DNA of 38,675 nt from Sphingobacterium sp. FBM7-1 (lineage in GTDB: Bacteria > Bacteroidota > Bacteroidia > Sphingobacteriales > Sphingobacteriaceae): NCBI RefSeq assembly GCF_020687765.1, contig NZ_JAJEWJ010000012.1, forward strand, positions 1 through 38,675. Reading direction: 5' to 3'. Numbering within the stretch: position 1 is the stretch's first letter; each line of letters begins with the position of its first letter. The position numbers and the translations under genes were made by a program. Shown here piece after piece: positions 25,320 through 32,914 of this stretch. A model generated the notes under the pieces. The model saw only the letters and a program-made list of their open reading frames with translations. It was not told the DNA's origin and did no database searches.

Positions 25320-27800
25320 ATGAAGCAGTGGTTTAAGGAGAACGCAACGCACTTTATCATTATCGCGATCTGTATCGCTTTAGTGTTTTTTTATTTCTCC
25401 CCCATTTTTGGAGGAAAAACCTTGGAGCAGTCCGATGTCGTTCAAGCAGTAAGCAGTCAAAAAGAGCTTTTTGACTACAAAGAAAAAGACGGCCAAGCGC
25501 CCAACTGGACCAACTCCATGTTTGGTGGTATGCCCACCTACCAGATCTGGTACGAGCATGCCCACAACGTCACGACCTATATCAACCGCGGCATCAGCAA
25601 AGTTTTTCCAGCCCCGACCGATATCGTGCTGCTTTATCTTTTAGGCGGCTATTTCCTGCTTTCGGTGCTGCGCATCAAACCCTGGCTTGCCGCCGTGGGC
25701 GCAGTAGCGCTCGCCTTTACCTCCTATAACTTTATATACATCGAGGCCGGACACCTCAATAAAGCATACGCCATTGCCTATCTAGCACCGATTATCGGTG
25801 CTATCCTCCTCTGCTACCGCGGGAGCCGGCTATGGGGTCCCGTACTGCTCACCCTGTTTCTTGCACTCGAGATCCGCGCCAACCACATCCAGATGACTTA
25901 CTATTTGTTCATCGCCCTATTGGTGCTCGTCGCGTTCGAAGGCTATCACACCATCCGGACCAAGCAGTGGAAACCCTTTATACAAGCTTCCGTCCTACAG
26001 CTCGGTGCCGTAGTGATCGCCGTGCTGGTCAACGCCTCCGTCCTGTTTCCTACCTACGAATACTCGCAGCTCACTATCCGTGGCAAAGCCAATATCCAAA
26101 AAGTAGACGACAGCAGCAGCAGCCAGTCTGCCGGACTCGATAAGCAGTACGCCTACGAGTGGAGCCAAGGCGTAGGCGAAAACCTCACCTTCTTGATCCC
26201 GAACGCCTATGGCGGACGGAGCGGAGGCGTCTTAGACGGCAAGTCCGAAGTAGCCAAAACCATGACCGGCCTCGGCATCCCCGAAGCACAAGCTGCGCAG
26301 TTTGCCGCGCAGCTGCCCACCTATTGGGGCGAAAAAATGTTTACCTCCGGCCCCTGGTATTTTGGAGCCGCCATCATCTTTCTGTTTATACTCGGCTTAG
26401 TCGTCGTAAAAGATCGCATCAAATGGTGGATCCTTACCGCAACCATCCTCACGATATTACTGGCCTTCGGCCGTCACTTTCCGCTGGTTTCCGATCTGTT
26501 TTTCGATTACTTCCCGATGTACAACAAATTTCGGGCAGTCGAGTCGATCCTGATCATACCCGCCATCCTGATCCCCCTATTGGCGATCTTGGCCGTAAAC
26601 GAAATACTCACCCGCGGCGAGCAGATTCCACGGCTCGACAAGAAAGCACTTTACACCTTCATCGGTGTCGGCGGCGTCTGTTTGCTAATCGCCTTGCTGC
26701 CCAGCCTGTTTCTAGATTTCAAGAACAGCCAGCACCAGCAGCTCGTCTCCTCGCTGGAGCAAGCCTTTGGCGACAAGCCCGCAGCCGGACAAGTAGCTAG
26801 CGCCTTGGTAAAAGACCGCGCGTCCCTGGCCAGCACCGATGCCTACCGTTCCTTCTTCATCGTCCTGATCGCTTTCGCACTCGTTTGGGGTTATATCAAG
26901 AAGAAAGTAAGCATGCCGCTCTTTATCGGTATCCTCGGTGTCGTTATCTTGGTCGATCTATGGTCGGTCGATAAACGCTACCTGAACGACGACTCCTTCG
27001 TCGACAAACGTGCGTCCAACAATCAGATCCCCGAGCGGGAAGTCGATCAACTCATCCGTATGGATAAAGACCTGAGTTACCGGGTTATCGATTTAACGAC
27101 CAATCCATTTTCCGACGCCCGCGCATCCTTCTATCATAAAAACCTAGGAGGCTATCACGCGGCCAAACTGATGCGGTTCCAAGAGATACTCGAGCATCAA
27201 TTCAACGGCGCGATGAACGAGGACGTACTCGATATGTTCAACGTCCGCTACCTGATCACGCAGAATCCCCAAAACGGAGCCGAGCAGATTAAGCGCAGGA
27301 GCACAGCAGCCGGCAACGCCTGGTTTGTAGACCGCGTTACCTTCGTCAATAGCAACGCTCAAGAAATGCAGGCCATCAGCGCCTTCGATGCGCAAAAAGA
27401 AGCCTTTGTGCACGAAGAGTTTAAAAACCAGTTGGATGTTTCCCGTATCGGGAATTCGCCCGACGCCGAGATCAAACTGGTATCCTACCATCCCGATACC
27501 CTGAAATACGAATATACGTCACCGAACGCCGCTTTTGCCGTGTTCTCCGAAGTATTTTACGACAAAGGTTGGAAAGCCTATATCGATGAGGAAGAAGTAC
27601 CCATCATCCGCGCCGACTATATCCTCCGTGCCCTGCAAGTGCCCGGTGGGAACCATAGCATTACCTTTGTGTTTGCGCCCAAAACCATGCAAGTCAGTAA
27701 TATCATTTCGCTTATTGCTTCCATCGTATTGGTGCTCGGCCTAGGCCTGGCCATTTGGCGTGGTAGGCGTAGCCGACCCGTGCAGGAGAAGCAAGGGTAG
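25320..27800 (+). CDS. YfhO-family multi-spanning membrane protein
   Basis: An 826-residue inner-membrane protein with about twelve or more hydrophobic segments and a soluble C-terminal domain (about 600-780) followed by a last helix (IISLIASIVLVLGLGLAIW). Family features seen: the early loop WTNSMFGGMPTYQIWY, the helix pair after YIEAGHLNKAYAIAYLAP, and FSEVFYDKGWKAYIDEEEVP, typical of YfhO-like proteins near the C-terminus. Members resemble GT-C glycosyltransferases and in Gram-positive bacteria decorate teichoic acids; the substrate in Bacteroidota is unknown. The -7-like TATTTTTG near 25263-25270 lies about 50 bases before the ATG. Confidence 0.85.
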   Translation: MKQWFKENATHFIIIAICIALVFFYFSPIFGGKTLEQSDVVQAVSSQKELFDYKEKDGQAPNWTNSMFGGMPTYQIWYEHAHNVTTYINRGISKVFPAPTDIVLLYLLGGYFLLSVLRIKPWLAAVGAVALAFTSYNFIYIEAGHLNKAYAIAYLAPIIGAILLCYRGSRLWGPVLLTLFLALEIRANHIQMTYYLFIALLVLVAFEGYHTIRTKQWKPFIQASVLQLGAVVIAVLVNASVLFPTYEYSQLTIRGKANIQKVDDSSSSQSAGLDKQYAYEWSQGVGENLTFLIPNAYGGRSGGVLDGKSEVAKTMTGLGIPEAQAAQFAAQLPTYWGEKMFTSGPWYFGAAIIFLFILGLVVVKDRIKWWILTATILTILLAFGRHFPLVSDLFFDYFPMYNKFRAVESILIIPAILIPLLAILAVNEILTRGEQIPRLDKKALYTFIGVGGVCLLIALLPSLFLDFKNSQHQQLVSSLEQAFGDKPAAGQVASALVKDRASLASTDAYRSFFIVLIAFALVWGYIKKKVSMPLFIGILGVVILVDLWSVDKRYLNDDSFVDKRASNNQIPEREVDQLIRMDKDLSYRVIDLTTNPFSDARASFYHKNLGGYHAAKLMRFQEILEHQFNGAMNEDVLDMFNVRYLITQNPQNGAEQIKRRSTAAGNAWFVDRVTFVNSNAQEMQAISAFDAQKEAFVHEEFKNQLDVSRIGNSPDAEIKLVSYHPDTLKYEYTSPNAAFAVFSEVFYDKGWKAYIDEEEVPIIRADYILRALQVPGGNHSITFVFAPKTMQVSNIISLIASIVLVLGLGLAIWRGRRSRPVQEKQG

Positions 27801-27834
27801 ACTAAAAACGTTAGCATATAAAAGGTAATTTAAT

Positions 27835-27842
27835 TAGATTTG
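27835..27842 (+). promoter_or_regulatory. -7 element of rarA, near-leaderless
   Basis: TAGATTTG matches TAnnTTTG and ends four bases (CCCT) before the rarA ATG. TTA sits about 21 bases upstream in place of TTG. Confidence 0.45.
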
Positions 27843-27846
27843 CCCT

Positions 27847-29127
27847 ATGGCAACATCGATACCTTTAGCAGAACGGATGCGACCGAAAGGTCTTGCAGAT
27901 TATATCGGGCAACGGCACATCATCGGCGAAGGAGCCGTCCTTCGCAACGCAGTCGAGCAGAAAAACATCCCCTCCATGATCTTTTGGGGGCCGCCAGGTG
28001 TCGGAAAGACCAGCCTGGCGCTGCTTATCGCCCGCGAGCTGGGCCGCCCCTTCTTTTCGCTCAGCGCGATACAGTCAGGCGTCAAAGATATACGCGAAGT
28101 CATCGATAAAGCCGACAAATTATACCAGTTCAACCAAGAACAGCCCATTCTCTTCATCGATGAGATCCACCGGTTCTCCAAGTCGCAGCAAGACTCGTTA
28201 CTCGGAGCAGTCGAACGAGGATTGGTGACCCTCATTGGCGCCACCACCGAAAACCCCTCGTTCGAAGTCATCTCCGCCCTGCTTTCCCGCTGCCAGGTAT
28301 ACGTATTAGAGCACCTCTCCGAACAGGAGCTTACCGCCATTTTGGAGCAGGCCATCGCCCGCGACAGCTACCTGCAAGAACATCCCGTACAGATCGAAGA
28401 ATACGAAGCCCTGTTTCGCCTTTCCGGCGGTGACGCCCGCAAACTGCTCAATGTGTTTGAGCTCGTCGTGCACGCCGCCCACGCGCAGAAACAGCCCGTC
28501 ACCAACACCTTCGTGCTCAAGCAGGTGCAGCAGAATATGGCCCTCTACGATAAAACCGGCGAACAACACTACGATATCATTTCCGCCTTCATCAAATCCA
28601 TCCGCGGAAGCGACCCCAACGCGGCCGTCTATTGGCTCGCCCGCATGGTCGAAGGCGGCGAAGACCCATCCTTCATCGCCCGGCGATTACTTATACTCGC
28701 GTCCGAAGACATCGGCAACGCCAACCCAAACGCCCTGCTGCTCGCCAACAACTGCTTTGAAGCCGTCAACGTCATCGGCTGGCCCGAATCCCGCATCATC
28801 CTATCACAGACCGTCACCTACCTCGCCTCGTCCGCCAAGAGCAACGCCGCCTACGAAGCCATCAACAAAGCACAAGCCCTTGTCAGGCAAACCAGCGACC
28901 TGCCCGTACCCCTACACCTGCGGAATGCCCCCACCAAGCTCATGAAAGAACTCGATTACGGCACCGCCTATAAATACGCACACAGCTACCCCGGTAACTT
29001 CGTCGAACAAGAATTCCTACCCGACAAAATCAGCGGAACCCTGCTCTACGATCCGGGAGATAACCCTTCCGAAAATAAGATAAGGGAAGCGTTGCGCCAG
29101 AAATGGCGCAAGCGGTATTATTATTAA
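27847..29127 (+). CDS. rarA: Replication-associated recombination AAA+ ATPase RarA (MgsA)
   Basis: A 426-residue AAA+ ATPase acting at stalled replication forks, related to clamp loaders and RuvB. Seen: the family start PLAERMRPKGLADYIGQ, Walker A GPPGVGKTS (48-56), Walker B LFIDEIHRFS (about 101-110), sensor 1 LIGATTENPSF and the C-terminal tetramer domain with SIRGSDPNAAVYWLARM and ASEDIGNANP. Length is normal and all motifs are intact. It is the last gene before composite repeat site 2. Confidence 0.97.
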   Translation: MATSIPLAERMRPKGLADYIGQRHIIGEGAVLRNAVEQKNIPSMIFWGPPGVGKTSLALLIARELGRPFFSLSAIQSGVKDIREVIDKADKLYQFNQEQPILFIDEIHRFSKSQQDSLLGAVERGLVTLIGATTENPSFEVISALLSRCQVYVLEHLSEQELTAILEQAIARDSYLQEHPVQIEEYEALFRLSGGDARKLLNVFELVVHAAHAQKQPVTNTFVLKQVQQNMALYDKTGEQHYDIISAFIKSIRGSDPNAAVYWLARMVEGGEDPSFIARRLLILASEDIGNANPNALLLANNCFEAVNVIGWPESRIILSQTVTYLASSAKSNAAYEAINKAQALVRQTSDLPVPLHLRNAPTKLMKELDYGTAYKYAHSYPGNFVEQEFLPDKISGTLLYDPGDNPSENKIREALRQKWRKRYYY

Positions 29128-29136
29128 TTTTTTTAT

Positions 29137-29161
29137 GTTCTTTTTCCCCGCGAAAAAGAAC
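29137..29161. repeat. Composite repeat, site 2, module 1: A/T-stem hairpin
   Basis: GTTCTTTTT (29137-29145) pairs with AAAAAGAAC (29153-29161) around CCCCGCG, ten bases past the rarA stop. It may serve rarA as a terminator, though the following bases are A- not T-rich on the plus strand. Confidence 0.65.
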
Positions 29162-29170
29162 CAAAAAGCT

Positions 29171-29309
29171 CACCACTTAAAAATTTTGAAAGAGAGGATC
29201 ATGCAGGAATTAGAATTCTACATATCTCAAAATTTTTGATGTGGTGTTTGAAGGTTAATAGAGGTTGGTGCAATATCTAGGATTTATCGGTTTGCGATAC
29301 TATTCACGG
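29171..29309 (+). repeat. Composite repeat, site 2, module 2 (first copy) with tail
   Basis: Left arm CACCACTTAAAAATTTTGA (29171-29189) pairs with right arm TCAAAATTTTTGATGTGGTG (29227-29246). Compared with the site 1 stem nearly every base is changed, yet pairing and the central TT are kept. The loop has GAGGATCATGCA and TTCTACATATC. The tail 29253-29309 (GGTTAATAGAGGTTGGTGCA and on) is repeated at 29617-29672 with few differences. Confidence 0.8.
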
Positions 29310-29327
29310 GGAACAAAGAGACCAATA

Positions 29328-29342
29328 CCCCCCCCCCCCCCC
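29328..29342. repeat. Homopolymer tract of 15 C
   Basis: Fifteen C in a row, in place of the CCCC found in the loops of the related hairpins at 29146-29149 and 32615-32618. It is followed by GAAAAAAGAACCAAAACCGA, the usual right arm. Prone to slippage and to sequencing error. Confidence 0.85.
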
Positions 29343-29369
29343 GAAAAAAGAACCAAAACCGACCGGAGG

Positions 29370-29516
29370 GAGCTCATGAACACCAAAATAAACACGTGTC
29401 CCTAAAGCTCACCACTTAAAAATTTTGAAAGAGAGGATCGTACAATATCTTTATGTTCTTTTTTTAGAAAAAAGGAACAAAACCGAACGAAGTGAGCTCA
29501 TGAACACCAAAATAAA
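29370..29516 (+). repeat. Composite repeat, site 2, internal direct repeat
   Basis: A 23-bp stretch beginning GAGCTCATGAACACC occurs at 29370-29392 and again at 29494-29516; a diverged form is at 32636-32658. Between them lie a truncated module 2 (29410-29428 identical to 29171-29189, but jumping straight to the tail GTACAATATC) and an A/T-stem hairpin (29455-29465 with 29468-29478). Confidence 0.75.
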
Positions 29517-29533
29517 TACAGGTTCATAAAAAA

Positions 29534-29672
29534 TCGTCGCTTAAAACCTTTGGCATTTAGGATAGTACTAAGGATGAATTTCTACATACCTCAAACATCC
29601 GGATGCCACATTCAATGTTAATAGAGGTTGGTGCAATATTTACGATTTATCGGTTTGGGATACTTATCCACG
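29534..29672 (+). repeat. Composite repeat, site 2, module 2 (third copy) with tail
   Basis: Opens with TCGTCGCTTAAAACC; the conserved loop AGTACTAAGGATGAATTTCT and the right arm TCAAACATCCGGATGCCAC are clear, but the left arm no longer pairs well. The tail TGTTAATAGAGGTTGGTGCA continues to about 29672. Confidence 0.65.
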
Positions 29673-29723
29673 GACCACAATGAGTTCAACACCACCCAGC
29701 GATCAGGCGAGTTAAAACGGCCT

Positions 29724-29840
29724 TATATTGTTTTGCGGTCATTTTTCAGCAGGCAATTCCGTTAAGAACAGCATGTTGTTTGAGCGTAGCGAGTTCCATG
29801 CTGTTTAGGAATAGACGATGAAAAATAGCAAAACTATATT
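29724..29840 (+). repeat. Composite repeat, site 2, module 3: long palindrome
   Basis: Same architecture as 19720-19837. GTTTTGC pairs with GCAAAAC, ATTTTTC with GAAAAAT, ATTCC (29756-29760) with GGAAT (29808-29812), AACAGCATG with CATGCTGTT. Loop TTGTTTGAGCGTAGCGAGTT(C). Confidence 0.82.
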
Positions 29841-29844
29841 CAGC

Positions 29845-29883
29845 CTTGATTTTTTGTCCCCTTTTTTATCAAGAAAAAAGGGG
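29845..29883 (+). repeat. Composite repeat, site 2, module 4: overlapping stems
   Basis: CTTGAT (29845-29850) pairs with ATCAAG (29868-29873); CCCCTTTTTT (29858-29867) pairs with AAAAAAGGGG (29874-29883). Spacing is identical to site 1. A TATCTTTG -7 element follows at 29895-29902, 27 bases before the exonuclease start. The remainder of 29128-29929 outside the listed modules holds no gene that I can support. Confidence 0.78.
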
Positions 29884-29894
29884 AAGAAAATGGT

Positions 29895-29902
29895 TATCTT
29901 TG
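29895..29902 (+). promoter_or_regulatory. -7 element upstream of the exonuclease gene
   Basis: TATCTTTG, exact consensus, eleven bases past module 4 and 27 bases before the ATG at 29930. Confidence 0.5.
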
Positions 29903-29929
29903 TAGTTTTAAAACAATAACGTATAAGGA

Positions 29930-30478
29930 ATGACCTTTACCGCAATAGATTTTGAACTCGCTACCGCAGCTTATACCAGCGTGTGTGCAGTCGGTATTGT
30001 AAAGGTGGAAAACGGTCAGGTAGTCGATCAGTTCCACAGTCTAGTCCGCCCTCCCGAAAATAAATACATGTGGCAGACCACCCGCGTGCACGGCATTAAG
30101 CCGAAAGACACGCAGGCAGCGCCTACATTTTTAGAGCTATTCCCCACGATAGCGGGGTATCTCAAAGGCAGCCGCATGGTCGCACACAACGAGAAGTTTG
30201 ACCGGGAAGTACTCATGAAAACTATGCGTATGTACCAGCTCGATTACCGAAGCCTCGAACTTTCGCCCAAATGGGAGTGCACCAGCGAAATCTATCGCAA
30301 AAGCGGATTTAAGCGCACCAAGCTGAGCATTTGCTGCCACATCATGGACATCGAGTTGCGCCACCACGATCCTCTTTCGGATGCCATGGCCAGCGCACAG
30401 CTATACCTTAAGCAAGATCAAATTACCCGTGCATTAATAGAAAAGCACTTTAAAACAGAAGAACAACCCGAGATTTAG
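29930..30478 (+). CDS. DEDDh-type 3'-5' exonuclease (DnaQ-like)
   Basis: A 182-residue stand-alone exonuclease of the DnaQ/RNase T group. The metal-binding residues are D7 and E9 (AIDFELATA, motif I), the aspartate of HNEKFDREVL near residue 90 (motif II) and H-x4-D in HHDPLSDA near residue 150 (motif III, DEDDh class). There are no other domains. It is complete and cytoplasmic. It ends five bases before the mannose-1-phosphate guanylyltransferase gene, so the two may share a message, though no functional link is known. Whether it trims DNA or RNA cannot be told. Confidence 0.88.
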   Translation: MTFTAIDFELATAAYTSVCAVGIVKVENGQVVDQFHSLVRPPENKYMWQTTRVHGIKPKDTQAAPTFLELFPTIAGYLKGSRMVAHNEKFDREVLMKTMRMYQLDYRSLELSPKWECTSEIYRKSGFKRTKLSICCHIMDIELRHHDPLSDAMASAQLYLKQDQITRALIEKHFKTEEQPEI

Positions 30479-30483
30479 TCATT

Positions 30484-31476
30484 ATGGGAAAAATAGTAAA
30501 CGTTATCCTGTCGGGCGGAGTAGGTTCCAGGCTATGGCCCCTATCCCGCAAGTCCAAACCCAAGCAATATTTGCCGATTTTTAATGAAAAATCCCTGTTT
30601 AAGCTCACCATCGAGCGTAACCAAGCCGTCTGCGATCACGTCGTATTGGTAGGCTCCGTGCAGAACATTGACTTGGCAAAAGAAGACTTAAGCAGCGTAT
30701 CCCACGATATTCTGGTAGAAACCCTGCCACGCAACACCGCAGCAGCTATTGCCTTTGCGGCACTATCCCGGCAACCTGACGATATCCTAATCGTCACCCC
30801 GTCGGATCACCTTATCGAAGGCGACGAACAATATATGCAAGCCATCAAGCGCGGCATCGAGTTCGCCAAAGAAGGTAGCATCGTTACCTTCGGGATAAAC
30901 CCTACGCGGCCCGAAACCGGATACGGATACATTGAATCCGAAGGCAATGACGTCCTGTCTTTCCGCGAAAAACCCAACTACGATACCGCCAAAGACTTTC
31001 TGAAAAGCGGTAACTTTCTGTGGAACTCTGGCATCTTCTGCTTCAAAGCCTCCTCCTATCTGCGCGAGCTAGAACGCTTTGATCCTAAGATATACACCGC
31101 CTCCAAAGCCGCTTATCAATCTGCCAAAGATGGCGTGCTTGACGAAGAAATGTCCCGTCGTATTCCCTCAAAAAGTGTAGACTACGCCATCATGGAACGT
31201 AGTGACAGCATCAAAGTGGTTCCCTCATTTTTCCATTGGTCCGATATGGGATCCTTCGATTCCCTTTACGACTATTTAACATCGAAAGGACACCCCGCCG
31301 ATGAGCAAGGTAATATCGTTATCGGGGAGCAAAGCAAGCACACCGTTTTTCTCGGCGTGCAGAATTGTGTAGTGGTCAACACCGCCGATGCCGTATTGAT
31401 TTTAGACAAAGCCTCCGCACAAGATGTTAAACACGTCTACGAGCAACTAGAAAAAGAAAATTCTCAATTAATTTAA
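30484..31476 (+). CDS. manC: Mannose-1-phosphate guanylyltransferase
   Basis: A 330-residue nucleotidyltransferase making GDP-mannose from mannose 1-phosphate and GTP. The signature is ILSGGVGSRLWPLSRKSKPK (residues 8-27); also seen are VTPSDHLI, ETGYGYIE, FREKP and the product-binding NSGIFCFKA. The chain lacks the C-terminal isomerase domain of the long ManC/AlgA enzymes and matches the short form. It supplies GDP-mannose, or GDP-fucose and relatives, for polysaccharide. A 138-base gap separates it from the cpsB-like gene. Confidence 0.92.
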   Translation: MGKIVNVILSGGVGSRLWPLSRKSKPKQYLPIFNEKSLFKLTIERNQAVCDHVVLVGSVQNIDLAKEDLSSVSHDILVETLPRNTAAAIAFAALSRQPDDILIVTPSDHLIEGDEQYMQAIKRGIEFAKEGSIVTFGINPTRPETGYGYIESEGNDVLSFREKPNYDTAKDFLKSGNFLWNSGIFCFKASSYLRELERFDPKIYTASKAAYQSAKDGVLDEEMSRRIPSKSVDYAIMERSDSIKVVPSFFHWSDMGSFDSLYDYLTSKGHPADEQGNIVIGEQSKHTVFLGVQNCVVVNTADAVLILDKASAQDVKHVYEQLEKENSQLI

Positions 31477-31614
31477 ATATTTTTAATTAATAGTAGCGTT
31501 TGCGCTCCATGCTTCGTTTTATTTTCGTAATATTGGCGAAATTATTGTACCGTACTATCGTACACCTGTAAAATAGACGGAGACCCTATGGGATAGTGAT
31601 TAACAAAATTATTA

Positions 31615-32397
31615 ATGATGTCTTTTTGGAAAAACTTATTCAAACGTACCCCTAAACAGCACGAATCTACCGGAAAGCTTGCATGGATCGGCATGGATAT
31701 GCATAACCATATCTTACCAGGTATCGACGACGGCAGCCCCGACGTAGCACAGTCGCTACAGCTTATCCGCGGCCTGAAAGACCTGGGCATCCAGAAAGCT
31801 ATTGCTACCCCACACGTGATGCACGGCGTGCACGACAACACCCCGGCAACCATTGCTGAGGCCTTCAATAAGCTCAAACAAGCAATTTCCGAGAGCGGAA
31901 TGAAGTTCGATCTGCAATATTCCGCAGAATATATGATCGACGATCAGATCGCTACGCTGATACAAAACGACAACCTCTGTGCCTTGCCAAATAGACACCT
32001 TCTGATAGAAATGTCCTATTTAGCAGAATCCAAAGCACTCTTCCAAACAATCAAAGACATCCAAGAAAAAGGTTACCAACCCATCTTGGCCCATCCCGAA
32101 CGGTATAACTATTATCACCAGAATTTCAAGATATACAAAGAGATTAAAGACGCCGGTTGCCTCTTGCAATTAAACCTGCTGTCCATCTCCCGCTATTACG
32201 GCGAACCCGTTAAATCTACAGCCCTAACCTTAATTAAATCAGGGATGTATGATTTAGTCGGAACCGATATGCACCATGCTAAGCACCTCCATGCCCTGAA
32301 AGCGGTAGCCACTAAATACGATATCTTCGACCTCCTAAAAGACAACCCCATCAAAAACGCAACAATATTTGAGGATAATCAAAAGCTTGCTATTTAG
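31615..32397 (+). CDS. CpsB/CapC/YwqE-type tyrosine-protein phosphatase (PHP fold)
   Basis: A 260-residue manganese-dependent PHP-fold phosphatase. The first metal motif DMHNHILPGIDDGS begins at residue 27; further ligands are in ATPHVMHG, EYMID, LAHPERYNYY and GTDMHHAKH. In capsule systems this enzyme dephosphorylates the Wzz/Wzc-type tyrosine kinase that controls chain length. No such kinase is in the window, but manC upstream and rfbBCDA downstream fit polysaccharide synthesis. The stop codon is the first part of an A/T hairpin (32397-32419). Confidence 0.92.
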   Translation: MMSFWKNLFKRTPKQHESTGKLAWIGMDMHNHILPGIDDGSPDVAQSLQLIRGLKDLGIQKAIATPHVMHGVHDNTPATIAEAFNKLKQAISESGMKFDLQYSAEYMIDDQIATLIQNDNLCALPNRHLLIEMSYLAESKALFQTIKDIQEKGYQPILAHPERYNYYHQNFKIYKEIKDAGCLLQLNLLSISRYYGEPVKSTALTLIKSGMYDLVGTDMHHAKHLHALKAVATKYDIFDLLKDNPIKNATIFEDNQKLAI

Positions 32398-32419
32398 TTC
32401 TTTTTTTAGAAAAAAGAAC
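32397..32419. repeat. Composite repeat, site 3, module 1: A/T-stem hairpin
   Basis: GTTCTTTTTT (32397-32406) pairs with AAAAAAGAAC (32410-32419). Its first base is the last base of the phosphatase stop codon, so it may act as a terminator for that gene. Confidence 0.68.
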
Positions 32420-32429
32420 AGAAAAAATC

Positions 32430-32503
32430 GTCACTTCGGATTGTTGAGATAAGGGATTGTACTAAGGATGAATTTCTACATACCTCAAAAATCCGTATGT
32501 GAC
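32430..32503 (+). repeat. Composite repeat, site 3, module 2: covarying hairpin
   Basis: Left arm GTCACTTCGGATTGTTGAG (32430-32448) pairs with right arm CTCAAAAATCCGTATGTGAC (32484-32503). Against site 1 the pair GTCGC/GCGAC has become GTCAC/GTGAC, a paired change. The loop GGATTGTACTAAGGATGAAT and TTCTACATACC is conserved. A second, truncated copy (left arm only) begins near 32678. Confidence 0.8.
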
Positions 32504-32793
32504 CTTTTGCGTTAATTCTGGGACAGTGCATTGCCTGTCCAAAAGGAAGTTTTTTTTTATCCATTAGTGCTTATTTCCATTGTATGGAAGAGCACTTCGT
32601 GGTTCCCCGTGAAAAGAACCAAAACCGACCAACGGGAGCGCATGGATCCCAGAATAAACACGAATCCATAAACCTCGTGGCTTCGGATTTTTGAGATAAG
32701 GGATTGTGCACCTACTAAATAGGAATATAGGAGAATATAAGATAACACGGATGTAGACACCTAGGCACGCGGTACGCGGGCAAAAACGGCCTT

Positions 32794-32909
32794 GTACGTT
32801 TCTGCGGCCATTTTTCTGAAGGGAATTCCGTAAAAAACAGCATGCTGTCTGAGCAAAGCGAGTTGCATGCTGTTTTAGGAATGACCGAGGAAAAATAGCA
32901 GAAAAGTAC
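32794..32909 (+). repeat. Composite repeat, site 3, module 3: long palindrome
   Basis: GTACGTTTCTGC (32794-32805) pairs with GCAGAAAAGTAC (32898-32909); ATTTTTC with GAAAAAT; ATTCC with GGAAT; AAAACAGCATG with CATGCTGTTTT. The loop CTGTCTGAGCAAAGCGAGTT(G) gains one more closing pair than the other copies. Between modules 2 and 3 (32504-32793) lie diverged pieces of the repeat seen at 29343-29400 and no gene. Confidence 0.8.
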
Positions 32910-32914
32910 ACAGC

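Noticed and set aside
29128..29929. CRISPR array
   Set aside because: Repeats are of several lengths, not regularly spaced, form long hairpins and have no spacer pattern; no cas gene is near.
32564..32911. Minus-strand frame of 115 codons in repeat site 3
   Set aside because: Lies across the palindrome and other repeat pieces; the frame is not kept at sites 1 and 2.
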